Assembly: GCF_029203285.1 (NCBI RefSeq)
Contig: NZ_CP115669.1
Coordinates: 4,278,001-4,342,000 of the forward strand
DNA: 64,000 bases
Direction of reading: 5' to 3'
Origin: Pseudomonas sp. PSE14
Lineage (GTDB): Bacteria > Pseudomonadota > Gammaproteobacteria > Pseudomonadales > Pseudomonadaceae
Shown: piece by piece, positions 37,520 to 46,521 of the stretch
How the letters are laid out: every line of letters starts with the position of its first letter
Numbering within the stretch: the first letter of the stretch is position 1
Notes under the pieces: generated by a model
Databases searched by the model: none
The model's input: only the letters and a program-made list of their open reading frames with translations
What the model was told of the DNA's origin: nothing
Made by a program: the position numbers and the translations under genes

Positions 37520-38119
37520 TCAGGAGGAAGATCGCGGCCCATGATTGCGCTGGAAGGTCTCCTCCCCCATCGCGGCGATCTGTCCGTCGATCAGGGTCTC
37601 GAACGGCCGCAGCAGCTCCGTGTGGGACTGCGGCGCATCCAGCGCGTCGAGGGCATGCACCACTGCCTCGATGGTCGACAGCGCACCTTCGGCCGGCGCC
37701 TTGCGCAGGCGGTAGCGGGAGCTCAGCCCGTCGGGCAGTACCACACGGGGCAGCGCCGCGAGATTGGGATTGAGATGCAGCAGCTTGCGCGCCTTGCGCC
37801 AGGTGCCATCGGGCACTACCAGCAGGCGCGGCTTATCCACAGGGCGCGCCGCCAGATCGGCCAACGCGACAGCGGACTCACCGGGGAACAGCAGCCACGC
37901 ATCCCAGGCCGACAGGTCGAGACCACTGAAATCCTCGCCCACCAGCAGCTCCGCATTGGCCAGCCCTAGGACTGCCAGTCGCGCGGTATTCAGCGCATGG
38001 CCGACTTCGCTCGGGTGCTGCAGCAGCAACACGCGGGTGCGGTTGTCCAGGTGCGGGATCAGCGCGCACAGGCAATGCGTCAGCGGGCGCTCGCAGCGCG
38101 GACAACGGGCGCGGCTCAT
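37520..38119 (-). CDS. DTW domain tRNA-uridine aminocarboxypropyltransferase
   Basis: A 199-residue DTW-domain protein. The N-terminal zinc-type cysteines are CPRCERPLTHCLC, HPSEVGHALNTARL is present, and the name-giving motif appears as DGTWRKARKL near residue 106. E. coli TapT of this family adds the acp group to uridine 47 of tRNAs. It overlaps the end of the LysR gene (ATGA), so it is translated from the same message, although no functional link to guanidinobutyrate is evident. Confidence 0.88.
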   Translation of the reverse strand: MSRARCPRCERPLTHCLCALIPHLDNRTRVLLLQHPSEVGHALNTARLAVLGLANAELLVGEDFSGLDLSAWDAWLLFPGESAVALADLAARPVDKPRLLVVPDGTWRKARKLLHLNPNLAALPRVVLPDGLSSRYRLRKAPAEGALSTIEAVVHALDALDAPQSHTELLRPFETLIDGQIAAMGEETFQRNHGPRSSS

Positions 38120-39012
38120 GGCGTGTTCGGCTGCGTCCGCAGCAGGTCGCGGAAGTTCTGGATCAGCGGCTCGCGGGAACGGCCACGGCGCAGGATCAGG
38201 GAGAACGGCGCCTGGTAGCCGAAGGTCGCCGGCAGCAGCGCGCGCAGCCGGCCCTGCTCCACCCAGGGGTGGGCGTAATGCTCGGGCAGGTAGCCGATGT
38301 AGCCGCCGGAGAGAATCAGGATCAGCTGCGCCTCCATACTCTCCACAGTGCCGGCGCTGTGCTTGAAGCCGTGCCGCGCCAGTTCCGCCTGGCTCCAGTA
38401 GCCACGGCCGACCATGCGCTGCTGGGTGATCAGTTCAGCGGGAATGCGCCGGCCGTCGAACAGCGGATGACGGTCGCTGCAGTACAGCCAGTGCTGCTCT
38501 CTATAGAGCGGCTGGTAGACCAGACCGTTCATGCGGCTGAAGAAGGAACCGATGGCCAGGTCCAGGCGGTTGTCCAGCACCGCCAGCTGCAGCTCGTAAG
38601 GGCTCTGTACCTGCAGGTGCAGATGCACCGCCGGGTGCAGGCTGCTGAAGGCGCCGATCACTTCGGCCAGCGGCAGCGCCGGGTCGCTTACCGTGGAGTC
38701 CAGAACGCCGAGGTTGAGGGTGCCACGCAGCTCGCCCTTCAGGGTGGCGGCATAGCGCTCGAAGCCTTCCAGTTCGCCGAGGATGCGCAGGGTTTCCTGG
38801 TAGAACAGCTCGCCTTTGCTGGTCAGCCCGAATCCCCCGCGGCCGCGGTGGCAGAGCACGATGCCCAGCTGATTCTCCAGTTGGCTCATGTAGGTGCTGA
38901 TCGCCGAGGTCGACAGGTTCAGCTCCTGCTGGGCGGCGGCGAAACCCTGGCTGCGCACTACGCAGGCGAAGATTCGCAGCAGCTTGACGTCAGGCAATGC
39001 GCTGGCGCTCAT
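38116..39012 (-). CDS. gbuR: LysR-family regulator of guanidinobutyrase, GbuR-like
   Basis: A 298-residue LysR regulator with N-terminal helix-turn-helix (VVRSQGFAAAQQELNLSTSAISTYMSQLE) and a C-terminal co-inducer domain. It is divergent from gbuA with 287 bp between starts, as gbuR is in P. aeruginosa, where it activates gbuA in response to 4-guanidinobutyrate. The assignment rests mainly on this position. The start at 39012 is favoured over one 8 codons upstream. Confidence 0.85.
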   Translation of the reverse strand: MSASALPDVKLLRIFACVVRSQGFAAAQQELNLSTSAISTYMSQLENQLGIVLCHRGRGGFGLTSKGELFYQETLRILGELEGFERYAATLKGELRGTLNLGVLDSTVSDPALPLAEVIGAFSSLHPAVHLHLQVQSPYELQLAVLDNRLDLAIGSFFSRMNGLVYQPLYREQHWLYCSDRHPLFDGRRIPAELITQQRMVGRGYWSQAELARHGFKHSAGTVESMEAQLILILSGGYIGYLPEHYAHPWVEQGRLRALLPATFGYQAPFSLILRRGRSREPLIQNFRDLLRTQPNTP

Positions 39013-39299
39013 GACGACTCCGTAAAACGGCGGCAAAGCCGCTCTAGTTCAGTACTTTCTGCACCAGTGAAACGAACGATAGAAAGCTGCCTATCGATCC
39101 GCAGGTCACGCCCCATGCGCCCGGCAAGCAGGCCCCTGCGACGCGGTGGCGCAGTCTAGCGCCCAGGGAAAGTTTAGAAAACTCTGAACTGATTATTTGT
39201 AGCCAGAGATTTTTCTCACTACCCAACCTGATGAGAATCCGACCTCAGTATCAACAAGCCTGTTTCCACGAAGACAGCGATCAGCCTGAGGCCCTCCCC

Positions 39300-40259
39300 A
39301 TGGACAAGAAACTTCACCAGCCCCTGGGCGGTAACGAAATGCCGCGTTTCGGCGGCATCGCCACCATGATGCGCCTGCCGCACATCCAGTCCCCCGAAGA
39401 GCTCAACAAGCTCGACGCCGCCTTCGTCGGCGTGCCGCTGGATATCGGCACCTCCCTGCGCTCCGGCACTCGTTTCGGGCCGCGCGAAATCCGCGCCGAG
39501 TCGGTGATGATCCGTCCGTACAACATGGCCACCGGCGCTGCGCCGTTCGACTCGCTGAACATCGCCGACATCGGTGACGTGGCGATCAACACCTTCAACC
39601 TGCTGGAAGCCGTGCGCATCATCGAGGAAGCCTACGATGGCATCCTCGACCACGGCATCATCCCGCTGACCCTGGGTGGCGACCACACCATCACCCTGCC
39701 GATCCTGCGTGCCATCCACAAGAAGCACGGCAAGGTCGGCCTGGTGCACATCGACGCCCACGCGGACGTCAACGATCACATGTTCGGCGAGAAGATCGCC
39801 CACGGCACTACCTTCCGCCGCGCGGTGGAAGAAGGCCTGCTCGACTGCGACCGCGTGGTGCAGATCGGCCTGCGCGCCCAGGGCTATACCGCCGAAGACT
39901 TCAACTGGAGCCGCAAGCAGGGCTTCCGCGTGGTGCAGGCCGAAGAGTGCTGGCACAAGTCGCTGGCTCCGCTGATGGCCGAAGTGCGCGAGAAAGTCGG
40001 CGGCGGCCCGGTCTACCTGTCCTTCGACATCGATGGCATCGACCCGGCCTGGGCGCCCGGCACCGGCACCCCGGAAATCGGCGGCCTGACCACCATCCAG
40101 GCAATGGAAATCGTGCGTGGCTGCCAGGGCCTGGACATCATCGGTTGCGACCTGGTGGAAGTCTCCCCGCCCTACGACACCACCGGCAATACCTCGCTGC
40201 TCGGCGCCAACCTGCTGTACGAAATGCTCTGCATCCTCCCGGGCGTAGAGCGCCGCTAA
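39300..40259 (+). CDS. gbuA: Guanidinobutyrase GbuA
   Basis: A 319-residue ureohydrolase that splits 4-guanidinobutyrate into GABA and urea. The binuclear manganese ligands are visible in GGDHT (about 127-130), HIDAHAD (150-156) and SFDIDGIDP. Residue 161 is methionine. Structural work on P. aeruginosa enzymes tied Met at this position to guanidinobutyrate specificity, versus Tyr in guanidinopropionase. Length equals the known GbuA. The frame is open upstream to 39231, but MDKKLHQPLGG is the family start. Confidence 0.94.
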   Translation: MDKKLHQPLGGNEMPRFGGIATMMRLPHIQSPEELNKLDAAFVGVPLDIGTSLRSGTRFGPREIRAESVMIRPYNMATGAAPFDSLNIADIGDVAINTFNLLEAVRIIEEAYDGILDHGIIPLTLGGDHTITLPILRAIHKKHGKVGLVHIDAHADVNDHMFGEKIAHGTTFRRAVEEGLLDCDRVVQIGLRAQGYTAEDFNWSRKQGFRVVQAEECWHKSLAPLMAEVREKVGGGPVYLSFDIDGIDPAWAPGTGTPEIGGLTTIQAMEIVRGCQGLDIIGCDLVEVSPPYDTTGNTSLLGANLLYEMLCILPGVERR

Positions 40260-40275
40260 GCGCGCGAGCAAACAC

Positions 40276-40686
40276 ATGAATAACGATGCCTGCGTAGCAC
40301 AGGTGTTGGAGGCTGCCCGCGATCTCGTGGCAGCCTTCGCGCGCACCGACACCGAGGCCTACTTCGCGGCCTTCAGCGAAGACGCCAGCTTCATCTTCCA
40401 CACCTGGCCGCAGCCGCTGCTGTCGCGCGCGGCGTACCGCGAGGTGTGGGAAGGCTGGCTGCGTGACGACGGCTTCGAAGTCCTCGAATGCCAGTCCAGC
40501 AATACCTTTGTCAGCCTGCAGGGCGAAGATGTGGCCGTGTTCTGCCACGACGTCGCCACGCGGTTGCGCATCCAGGGAGAGGAGAGCCTGAACCACGAAC
40601 GGGAGACCATCGTCTTCCGCCGTGATCCGAAACAGGGCCGCTGGCTGGCCACGCACGAGCACCTGTCACCGTCTCCGACGCCATAA
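40276..40686 (+). CDS. NTF2-like (SnoaL/DUF4440 type) protein
   Basis: A 136-residue cone-shaped-fold protein. The N-terminal helix DLVAAFARTDTEAYFAAFSEDASFIFHTW and alternating strands ending in WLATHEHLS are typical of the nuclear-transport-factor-2 superfamily. It follows gbuA by 16 bp and leads into the permease gene by 25 bp, so it belongs to the operon. The role is unknown; such proteins may be isomerases or ligand-binding subunits. Confidence 0.8.
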   Translation: MNNDACVAQVLEAARDLVAAFARTDTEAYFAAFSEDASFIFHTWPQPLLSRAAYREVWEGWLRDDGFEVLECQSSNTFVSLQGEDVAVFCHDVATRLRIQGEESLNHERETIVFRRDPKQGRWLATHEHLSPSPTP

Positions 40687-40711
40687 AGACAGGGCATCCC
40701 GGGAGGAAGTC

Positions 40712-42226
40712 ATGGATAACAAGAACAACGCACACGCCATCACAACGATCGAGACATTCGGGGTCGAACAGATCCCGGATCACGAACGTAACGCTACGCC
40801 CACCGATCTGTTCCGCATGATCTTCGGTGGCGCCAACACCTTCGCCACCGCCGTGCTCGGCAGCTTCCCGGTTCTGTTCGGGCTGTCGTTCCAGGCCGGC
40901 GTCTGGGCCATCGTCCTCGGCGTGCTGGTCGGTTCGATCATTCTCGCGCCCATGGGCCTGTTCGGCCCGCTCAACGGCACCAACAACGCGGTCTCCTCGG
41001 GCGCCCACTTCGGCGTGCACGGGCGGATCGTCGGCTCGTTCCTGTCGCTGCTCACCGCCGTCGCCTTCTTCTCTCTCTCCGTATGGAGTTCGGGCGATGC
41101 GCTGATCGGCGGCGCCAAGCGCCTGTTCGACCTGCCGGAAACCGACCTGACCCTGGGCCTGGCTTACGGCCTGTTCGCCGTGCTGGTGCTGGTCGTGTGC
41201 ATCTACGGCTTCCGCTTCATGCTGCTGGTCAACAAGATCGCCGTATGGGCCGCCAGCCTGCTGTTCCTGCTCGGCCTGTTCGCCTTCTCCGGCCCCTTCG
41301 ATGCCAGCTACGCCGGCACCGTGCAGATGGGCAGTGAAGGCTTCTGGGCCGCCTTCATCGGCGCCGCCCTGCTGGCCATGAGCAACCCGGTGTCCTTCGG
41401 TGCCTTCCTCGGCGACTGGGCGCGCTACATCCCGCGCGAAACCTCGCAGAAGCGCATCATGCTGGCAGTGATCTGCGCCCAGCTGGCCACCCTGATCCCG
41501 TTCCTGTTCGGCCTGGCCACCGCCACCATCGTCGCGGTCAACGCCCCGGACTACATCGCCCAGAACAACTACGTCGGCGGCCTGCTGGCGGTCTCGCCGA
41601 GCTGGTTCTTCCTGCCGGTGTGCCTGATTGCGGTGATCGGCGGCATGTCCACCGGCACCACCTCGCTGTACGGCACGGGCCTGGACATGTCCAGCGTGTT
41701 CCCGCGCCTGCTCAACCGCGTACAGGCCACCCTGCTGATCGGCGTGCTGTCCATCGCCTTCATCTTCATCGGCCGCTTCGCCGCCAACCTGGTGCAGAGC
41801 GTGTCCACCTTCGCCGTGCTGATCATCACCTGCACCAGCCCCTGGATGGTGATCATGATCCTCGGCCTGGTCATCCGCCGTGGCTTCTACCACGCCGACG
41901 ACCTGCAGGTGTTCACCCGTGGCCAGCAAGGCGGCGCCTACTGGTTCCACAACGGCTGGAACTGGCGCGGCATGGGCGCATGGATCCCGAGCGCGGCCCT
42001 GGGCCTGTGCTTCGTCAACCTGCCGGGTCAGTTCGTAGGCCCCCTGGGCAACCTGGCCGGCGGCATCGACATCAGCCTGCCGGTCACCCTCGGCATGGCC
42101 GCCGTGCTCTACGTCGCCCTGCTGCGGACCTTCCCGGAAGCAGCGGGCGTGTATGGCCCCAAAGGCCCGCGCTGGGTCGGCAGCCATGATCGTCCGGTGC
42201 TGGACATCAGCGAACCAGCCGCCTGA
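40712..42226 (+). CDS. NCS1/cytosine-permease family transporter
   Basis: A 504-residue inner-membrane transporter with about twelve helices of the purine-cytosine permease family (N-terminal helix with FGGANTFATAVLGSFPV). Its place between gbuA and the decarboxylase gene suggests that it imports a guanidino compound or another nitrogen source rather than a nucleobase; this is inference. The start at 40712 has GGAGG upstream. Confidence 0.85.
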   Translation: MDNKNNAHAITTIETFGVEQIPDHERNATPTDLFRMIFGGANTFATAVLGSFPVLFGLSFQAGVWAIVLGVLVGSIILAPMGLFGPLNGTNNAVSSGAHFGVHGRIVGSFLSLLTAVAFFSLSVWSSGDALIGGAKRLFDLPETDLTLGLAYGLFAVLVLVVCIYGFRFMLLVNKIAVWAASLLFLLGLFAFSGPFDASYAGTVQMGSEGFWAAFIGAALLAMSNPVSFGAFLGDWARYIPRETSQKRIMLAVICAQLATLIPFLFGLATATIVAVNAPDYIAQNNYVGGLLAVSPSWFFLPVCLIAVIGGMSTGTTSLYGTGLDMSSVFPRLLNRVQATLLIGVLSIAFIFIGRFAANLVQSVSTFAVLIITCTSPWMVIMILGLVIRRGFYHADDLQVFTRGQQGGAYWFHNGWNWRGMGAWIPSAALGLCFVNLPGQFVGPLGNLAGGIDISLPVTLGMAAVLYVALLRTFPEAAGVYGPKGPRWVGSHDRPVLDISEPAA

Positions 42227-42269
42227 TCGACCGCCAGCCTGAGGCGGAGCAATACCCCTAAGCCCCATC

Positions 42270-42289
42270 GGACCGACCTCCGTCGGTCC
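42270..42289 (+). terminator. Intercistronic hairpin
   Basis: GGACCGAC-CTCC-GTCGGTCC lies between the two transporter genes. There is no T-tract, so it may stabilise or attenuate the message rather than end it. Confidence 0.4.
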
Positions 42290-42352
42290 GGTGAATCACC
42301 GTACGCCACAAGCGTGCGGCAACAATGACAATGCAAGTGTGAGGAGCCGATC

Positions 42353-43732
42353 ATGGCCTTGGATATATTCGTTGTTCTGATCTATGCCGCCGGCATGTTG
42401 ATCCTGGGCTGGTACGGCATGCGCCGCGCCAAGACCCATGAGGAATTCCTGGTGGCCGGTCGGAACCTCGGCCCGTCCTTCTACATGGGCACCATGGCGG
42501 CAACCGTACTGGGCGGGGCGTCCACCGTGGGCACCGTGCGCCTGGGCTATGTCCATGGCATCTCCGGCTTCTGGCTGTGCGCGGCCCTGGGCGCCGGCAT
42601 CATCGCGCTGAACCTGTTCCTGGCCAAGCCGCTGCTCAAGCTGCGCATCTTCACCGTGACCCAGGTGCTGGAGCGTCGCTACAACCCGATGGCCCGCCAG
42701 GCTTCGGCAGTGATCATGTTCGCCTACGCACTGATGATCGGCGTGGTTTCCACCCTGGCCATCGGTACCGTGATGCAGGTGCTGTTCGGTCTGCCGTTCT
42801 GGGTCTCCGTCCTGCTGGGCGGCGGCGTGGTCGTGGTGTACTCCACCATCGGCGGCATGTGGTCGCTGACCCTGACCGACATCGTGCAGTTCATCATCAA
42901 GACCGTCGGCCTGATGTTCGTGCTGCTGCCGATCTGCCTGTACCGCGTGGGCGGCTGGGATGAGCTGGTGGCCAAGCTGCCGGCCAGCGCCTTCAGCTTC
43001 CACACCATCGGCTACGACACCATCATCACCTACTTCCTGATCTACTTCTTCGGCATCCTGATCGGCCAGGACATCTGGCAGCGCGTGTTCACCGCCCGCA
43101 ACGAGAACGTAGCCAAGTACGCCGGCACCACCGCGGGCGTGTACTGCGTGATCTACGGCCTGGTCGGCGCCCTGATCGGCATGTGCGCCAAGGTGCTGCT
43201 GCCTGACCTCGACAACGTCAACAACGCCTTCGCCGCTATCGTCCAGTCCGCCCTGCCGGACGGCATCCGTGGCCTGGTGATCGCCGCCGCCCTGGCCGCC
43301 ATGATGTCCACCGCCAGCGCCGGCCTGCTCGCCGCTTCCACCACCATCACCGAAGACCTGCTGCCCAAGCTGCGCGGCGGCAAGGAATCGAGCCTGGGCA
43401 CCAGCCGCCTGTTCACCGCCCTGACCGGTCTGGTGGTACTGGCCATCGCCCTGGTCGTGAATGACGTGATCAGCGCCCTGACCCTGGCCTACAACCTGCT
43501 GGTAGGCGGCATGCTGATCCCGCTGATCGGCGCCATCTACTGGAAGCGCGCCACCACCGCCGGCGCCATCACCAGCATGGCCCTGGGCTTCATCACCGCC
43601 CTGGTATTCATGCTCAAGGATGGCTTCGACGCCAACACCCCGATCTACTACAGTCTGGCCGTCGGCCTGGTCAGCTTCATCGTCGTCAGCCTGATGTCGC
43701 CCCGCCCGGTTGCGGTCGCCGACGCAGCCTGA
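42353..43732 (+). CDS. Sodium:solute symporter family protein
   Basis: A 459-residue SSS-family transporter with about thirteen helices. It has the FLVAGRNLGPSFYMGTMAATVLGG segment near residues 30-53 and the AAALAAMMSTASAGLLAASTT motif near 310-330 that carries sodium-site serines. It is probably an importer driven by the sodium gradient. The operon context again points to arginine-derived or guanidino substrates. GAGGAG precedes the ATG. Confidence 0.88.
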   Translation: MALDIFVVLIYAAGMLILGWYGMRRAKTHEEFLVAGRNLGPSFYMGTMAATVLGGASTVGTVRLGYVHGISGFWLCAALGAGIIALNLFLAKPLLKLRIFTVTQVLERRYNPMARQASAVIMFAYALMIGVVSTLAIGTVMQVLFGLPFWVSVLLGGGVVVVYSTIGGMWSLTLTDIVQFIIKTVGLMFVLLPICLYRVGGWDELVAKLPASAFSFHTIGYDTIITYFLIYFFGILIGQDIWQRVFTARNENVAKYAGTTAGVYCVIYGLVGALIGMCAKVLLPDLDNVNNAFAAIVQSALPDGIRGLVIAAALAAMMSTASAGLLAASTTITEDLLPKLRGGKESSLGTSRLFTALTGLVVLAIALVVNDVISALTLAYNLLVGGMLIPLIGAIYWKRATTAGAITSMALGFITALVFMLKDGFDANTPIYYSLAVGLVSFIVVSLMSPRPVAVADAA

Positions 43733-43752
43733 TCGAGCACCACACAAAGAAT

Positions 43753-43781
43753 GGGGCGCGGCGAGTCGATCACCGCGCCCC
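43753..43781 (+). terminator. Hairpin followed by T-rich stretch between symporter and ThDP genes
   Basis: The stem GGGGCGCGG/CCGCGCCCC with an 11-nt loop is followed by GTTTCATTT. It could partly terminate the gbu transcript before the decarboxylase gene. Confidence 0.5.
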
Positions 43782-43818
43782 GTTTCATTTCACGACATCT
43801 CCCTGTAAGGAAACTGCC

Positions 43819-45420
43819 ATGACCACCTGCGGCGAATTCCTCGTCAAGCAACTCGAAGCCTGGGGCGTGGACACCGTCTTCGGTATCCCCGGCGTACACA
43901 CCGTCGAGCTGTACCGTGGCCTGCCCCACAGCGATATCCGCCACATCACCCCGCGCCACGAACAGGGTGCCGGCTTCATGGCCGACGGCTACGCCCGCGT
44001 CACCGGCAAGCCGGGCGTGTGCTTCATCATCACCGGCCCGGGCATGACCAACATCCTCACCGCCATGGGCCAGGCCTACGCCGACTCCATCCCCATGCTG
44101 GTGATCTCGAGCGTCAACGAGCGCTCGCGCCTGGCCCACGGCAACGGCTACCTGCACGAACTGCCCAACCAGCGCGCCATGACCGCTGGCGTCACCGCCT
44201 TCAGCCACACCCTGATGAGCGTCGAGGAACTGCCGGCCGTGCTGGCCCGCGCCTTCGCCGTGTTCGACAGCGAACGTCCGCGCCCGGTGCACATCGAGCT
44301 GCCGCTGGACATCATCACCGCCCCGGCCGACCACATGCAGGTGCGCCCGCGCGTGCAGCTGGCCCGCCCTGCCCCGGCCCGCTCGCCGCTGCATGAAGCT
44401 GCCGCCAAGCTGGCCAAGGCGAAGAACCCGCTGCTGCTGCTCGGTGGCGGCTGCGTCGAGGCCCAGGCCGAAGCCCGCGCCCTGGCCATCGCCCTGGATG
44501 CGCCGACCGCGCTGACCATCAACGCCAAGGGCCTGCTGCAGCCCGACCACCCGCTGCTGATCGGCAGCAACCAGTCGCTGGTGCCCGTGCGTGAGCTGGC
44601 CGAGCAGGCCGACGTGGTCCTGGCCATCGGCACCGAGCTGGGCGAGACCGACTACGACGTGGTGTTCGACGGCAACTTCAAGATCGGCGGCGAGCTGATC
44701 CGCATCGACATCGACCCGCAGCAACTGATGCGCAACTACGCGCCGAGCATCGCCATCCACGCCGACGCCCGCACCGCCATGCGCGGCCTGCTGGAACTGC
44801 TGCCGGCCCGTGAAGCCGACGCCGGCAGCCCCGGCGCCCAGCGTGCGGCCAAGGTGCGCGCGCAACTGGCCGAAGACTTCAGCGGTTGGGCGCACTACCG
44901 CGAGCTGTTCGGCAAGATCCTCGAAGTGCTGCCCGACGCCCGCTTCGTCGGCGACTCGACCCAGACCGTCTACAGCGGCAACCACCTGGTGGAACTGGAC
45001 GGCGGCCGCCGCTGGTTCAACGCTTCCACCGGCTACGGCACTCTGGGCTACGGCCTGCCGGCGGCCATCGGCGCCAAGCTCGGCGAGCCGGGCCGCCCGG
45101 TGATCAGCCTGATGGGCGATGGTGGTCTGCAATTCACCATGACCGAACTGGCCAGCGCCGTGGAAGCCAAGGTGGGCATCATCGTCCTGCTGTGGAACAA
45201 CTACGGCTACGGCGAGATCAAGCGCTACATGGAACGCCGCGACATCACTCCGCTGGGCGTGGACATCTACACCCCGGACTTCCTCGCCATCGCCAAGGGC
45301 TTCGGCTGCGCCGCCGAGCGCGCCCGCGACCACGCGCACCTGCAGGAACTGCTGCGCAACGCCCCGAGCGATCGCCCGCTGATCGTGGAAGTGATGGAAG
45401 CGGCGCCGTTCGCGCCTTAA
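43819..45420 (+). CDS. ThDP-dependent decarboxylase, 5-guanidino-2-oxopentanoate decarboxylase-like
   Basis: A 533-residue thiamine-diphosphate enzyme of the acetolactate synthase/benzoylformate decarboxylase superfamily. The catalytic glutamate is E48 in RHEQGAGFMADGYAR. The cofactor motif starts GDGG at about 433 and ends with NN near 459. Such proteins next to gbuA, and AruI of the arginine transaminase route, decarboxylate 2-ketoarginine to 4-guanidinobutyraldehyde, which after oxidation is the GbuA substrate. Specificity is therefore inferred from context. It has its own AAGGA ribosome site. Confidence 0.82.
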   Translation: MTTCGEFLVKQLEAWGVDTVFGIPGVHTVELYRGLPHSDIRHITPRHEQGAGFMADGYARVTGKPGVCFIITGPGMTNILTAMGQAYADSIPMLVISSVNERSRLAHGNGYLHELPNQRAMTAGVTAFSHTLMSVEELPAVLARAFAVFDSERPRPVHIELPLDIITAPADHMQVRPRVQLARPAPARSPLHEAAAKLAKAKNPLLLLGGGCVEAQAEARALAIALDAPTALTINAKGLLQPDHPLLIGSNQSLVPVRELAEQADVVLAIGTELGETDYDVVFDGNFKIGGELIRIDIDPQQLMRNYAPSIAIHADARTAMRGLLELLPAREADAGSPGAQRAAKVRAQLAEDFSGWAHYRELFGKILEVLPDARFVGDSTQTVYSGNHLVELDGGRRWFNASTGYGTLGYGLPAAIGAKLGEPGRPVISLMGDGGLQFTMTELASAVEAKVGIIVLLWNNYGYGEIKRYMERRDITPLGVDIYTPDFLAIAKGFGCAAERARDHAHLQELLRNAPSDRPLIVEVMEAAPFAP

Positions 45421-45451
45421 TCCGAACCGAGGTGGGTTATCCACACCCCGC

Positions 45452-45578
45452 GTAGGGCGTATAACGTTCGACGTTATACGCCGTTTCACCCTAGCCCCAG
45501 AGCACTCCGAGCTTGGCCCTGGCGCCAACGAACGGCACGGTGTATCGGCGTACAACCGCGAACGGTTGTACGCCCTAC
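45452..45578 (+). repeat. Inverted repeat, family B copy 3
   Basis: Bounded by GTAGGGC and GCCCTAC, with internal palindromes GTATAACGTTCGACGTTATAC and the TACAACCGCGAACGGTTGTA type. Arm order is swapped relative to the copy at 13115. It fills the gap before the metallo-hydrolase gene. Confidence 0.78.
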
Positions 45579-45603
45579 GTTCAGCACAACAAGGCGCACC
45601 GCC

Positions 45604-46329
45604 ATGAAAATCGTCACCCGCGACCGCTGGTTCGAAGTCCGCCACTGCTACGACGGCGTCAGCCTGATCCACGAGCCTTACGTCCGTCCCTTCTACCGCT
45701 GCAACCTGTGGCACATCCAGGGCCGCGACCGCGACGTACTGGTGGACAGCGGCTCCGGCCTAGTCAGTCTGCGCGAACAACTGCCCTGGCTCACCGAGCG
45801 TCCGCTGCTGGCGGTCGCCAGCCATACCCACTTCGACCACATCGCCGGCCACCATGAGTTCGACGAACGCCTGGTGCATCCGGCCGAAGCCGACATCCTC
45901 GCCAATCCCGACGGCGAGCGCACCCTGGCCACCGCCTTCGTCGGCGACGAGATGTTCGACGCTCACCCGGACTGTCCGCTGTGCTACGCCGAATACCGGG
46001 TCAAGGCCGCGCCGGCCACCCGCACCATCGACGAAGGCGACGTGCTCGACCTGGGCGACCGCACGCTGCAAGTGCTGCATACCCCCGGTCATTCGCCGGG
46101 CGGCATCAGCCTATGGGAAGAGAAGACGCAGACGCTGTTCTCCGGCGACATCATCTACGACGGCCCACTGATCGAGGACGCCTACCACTCCAACCTCGAC
46201 GACTATGCGAAAAGTCTGGCGCGCCTGCGCGAGCTGCCGGTACGCACCGTTCATGGCGGGCACTTCCCGAGTTTCTCCGGGGAGCGCCTGAAGTCGATGA
46301 TCGACGACTGGTTCAAGGCCCACGAATAA
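45604..46329 (+). CDS. MBL-fold metallo-hydrolase
   Basis: A 241-residue metallo-beta-lactamase-fold hydrolase. The metal motif is SHTHFDHIAGH (H74, H76, D78, H79), with further ligands in HTPGHSPGG and the HGGH near the end. The substrate is unknown; a thioester, lactone or amide hydrolase is possible. It closes the gbu gene string but is separated from it by 183 bp with a repeat, so it may be transcribed on its own. Confidence 0.85.
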   Translation: MKIVTRDRWFEVRHCYDGVSLIHEPYVRPFYRCNLWHIQGRDRDVLVDSGSGLVSLREQLPWLTERPLLAVASHTHFDHIAGHHEFDERLVHPAEADILANPDGERTLATAFVGDEMFDAHPDCPLCYAEYRVKAAPATRTIDEGDVLDLGDRTLQVLHTPGHSPGGISLWEEKTQTLFSGDIIYDGPLIEDAYHSNLDDYAKSLARLRELPVRTVHGGHFPSFSGERLKSMIDDWFKAHE

Positions 46330-46335
46330 CGGGCA

Positions 46336-46366
46336 AGAAAAAACCCGCCATCAGGCGGGTTTTTCT
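46336..46366. terminator. Bidirectional terminator
   Basis: AAAACCCGCC-ATCA-GGCGGGTTTTT with T and A runs on either side, placed between the metallo-hydrolase and the converging small gene. Confidence 0.85.
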
Positions 46367-46386
46367 TCAGCGGTAGGCAGGCGCGA

Positions 46387-46521
46387 TCAGTAGCGCCGGC
46401 GCTGCTCCATCAGGCGACGTTGTTCGTCGCTGCGGATGGGGATGGGTTGCAAACGTGGAGGCTCGATCAGTCCGAGCGTGACAGCCAGTTTCCACGCGAT
46501 GCCTTGCAGCCAGACTTTCAT
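46387..46521 (-). CDS. Small 44-residue protein, PA1414-like locus
   Basis: A 44-residue protein with a short hydrophobic amphipathic N-terminus (MKVWLQGIAWKLAVTLGLIE) and an Arg/Gln-rich tail ending EQRRRY. GGAGGC is seven bases before the ATG, so it is probably translated. It lies near the gbu and aphA genes, as does the small gene PA1414 in P. aeruginosa. That locus has been reported as the source of the regulatory RNA SicX made under low oxygen. No convincing Anr box was found here. Confidence 0.6.
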   Translation of the reverse strand: MKVWLQGIAWKLAVTLGLIEPPRLQPIPIRSDEQRRLMEQRRRY

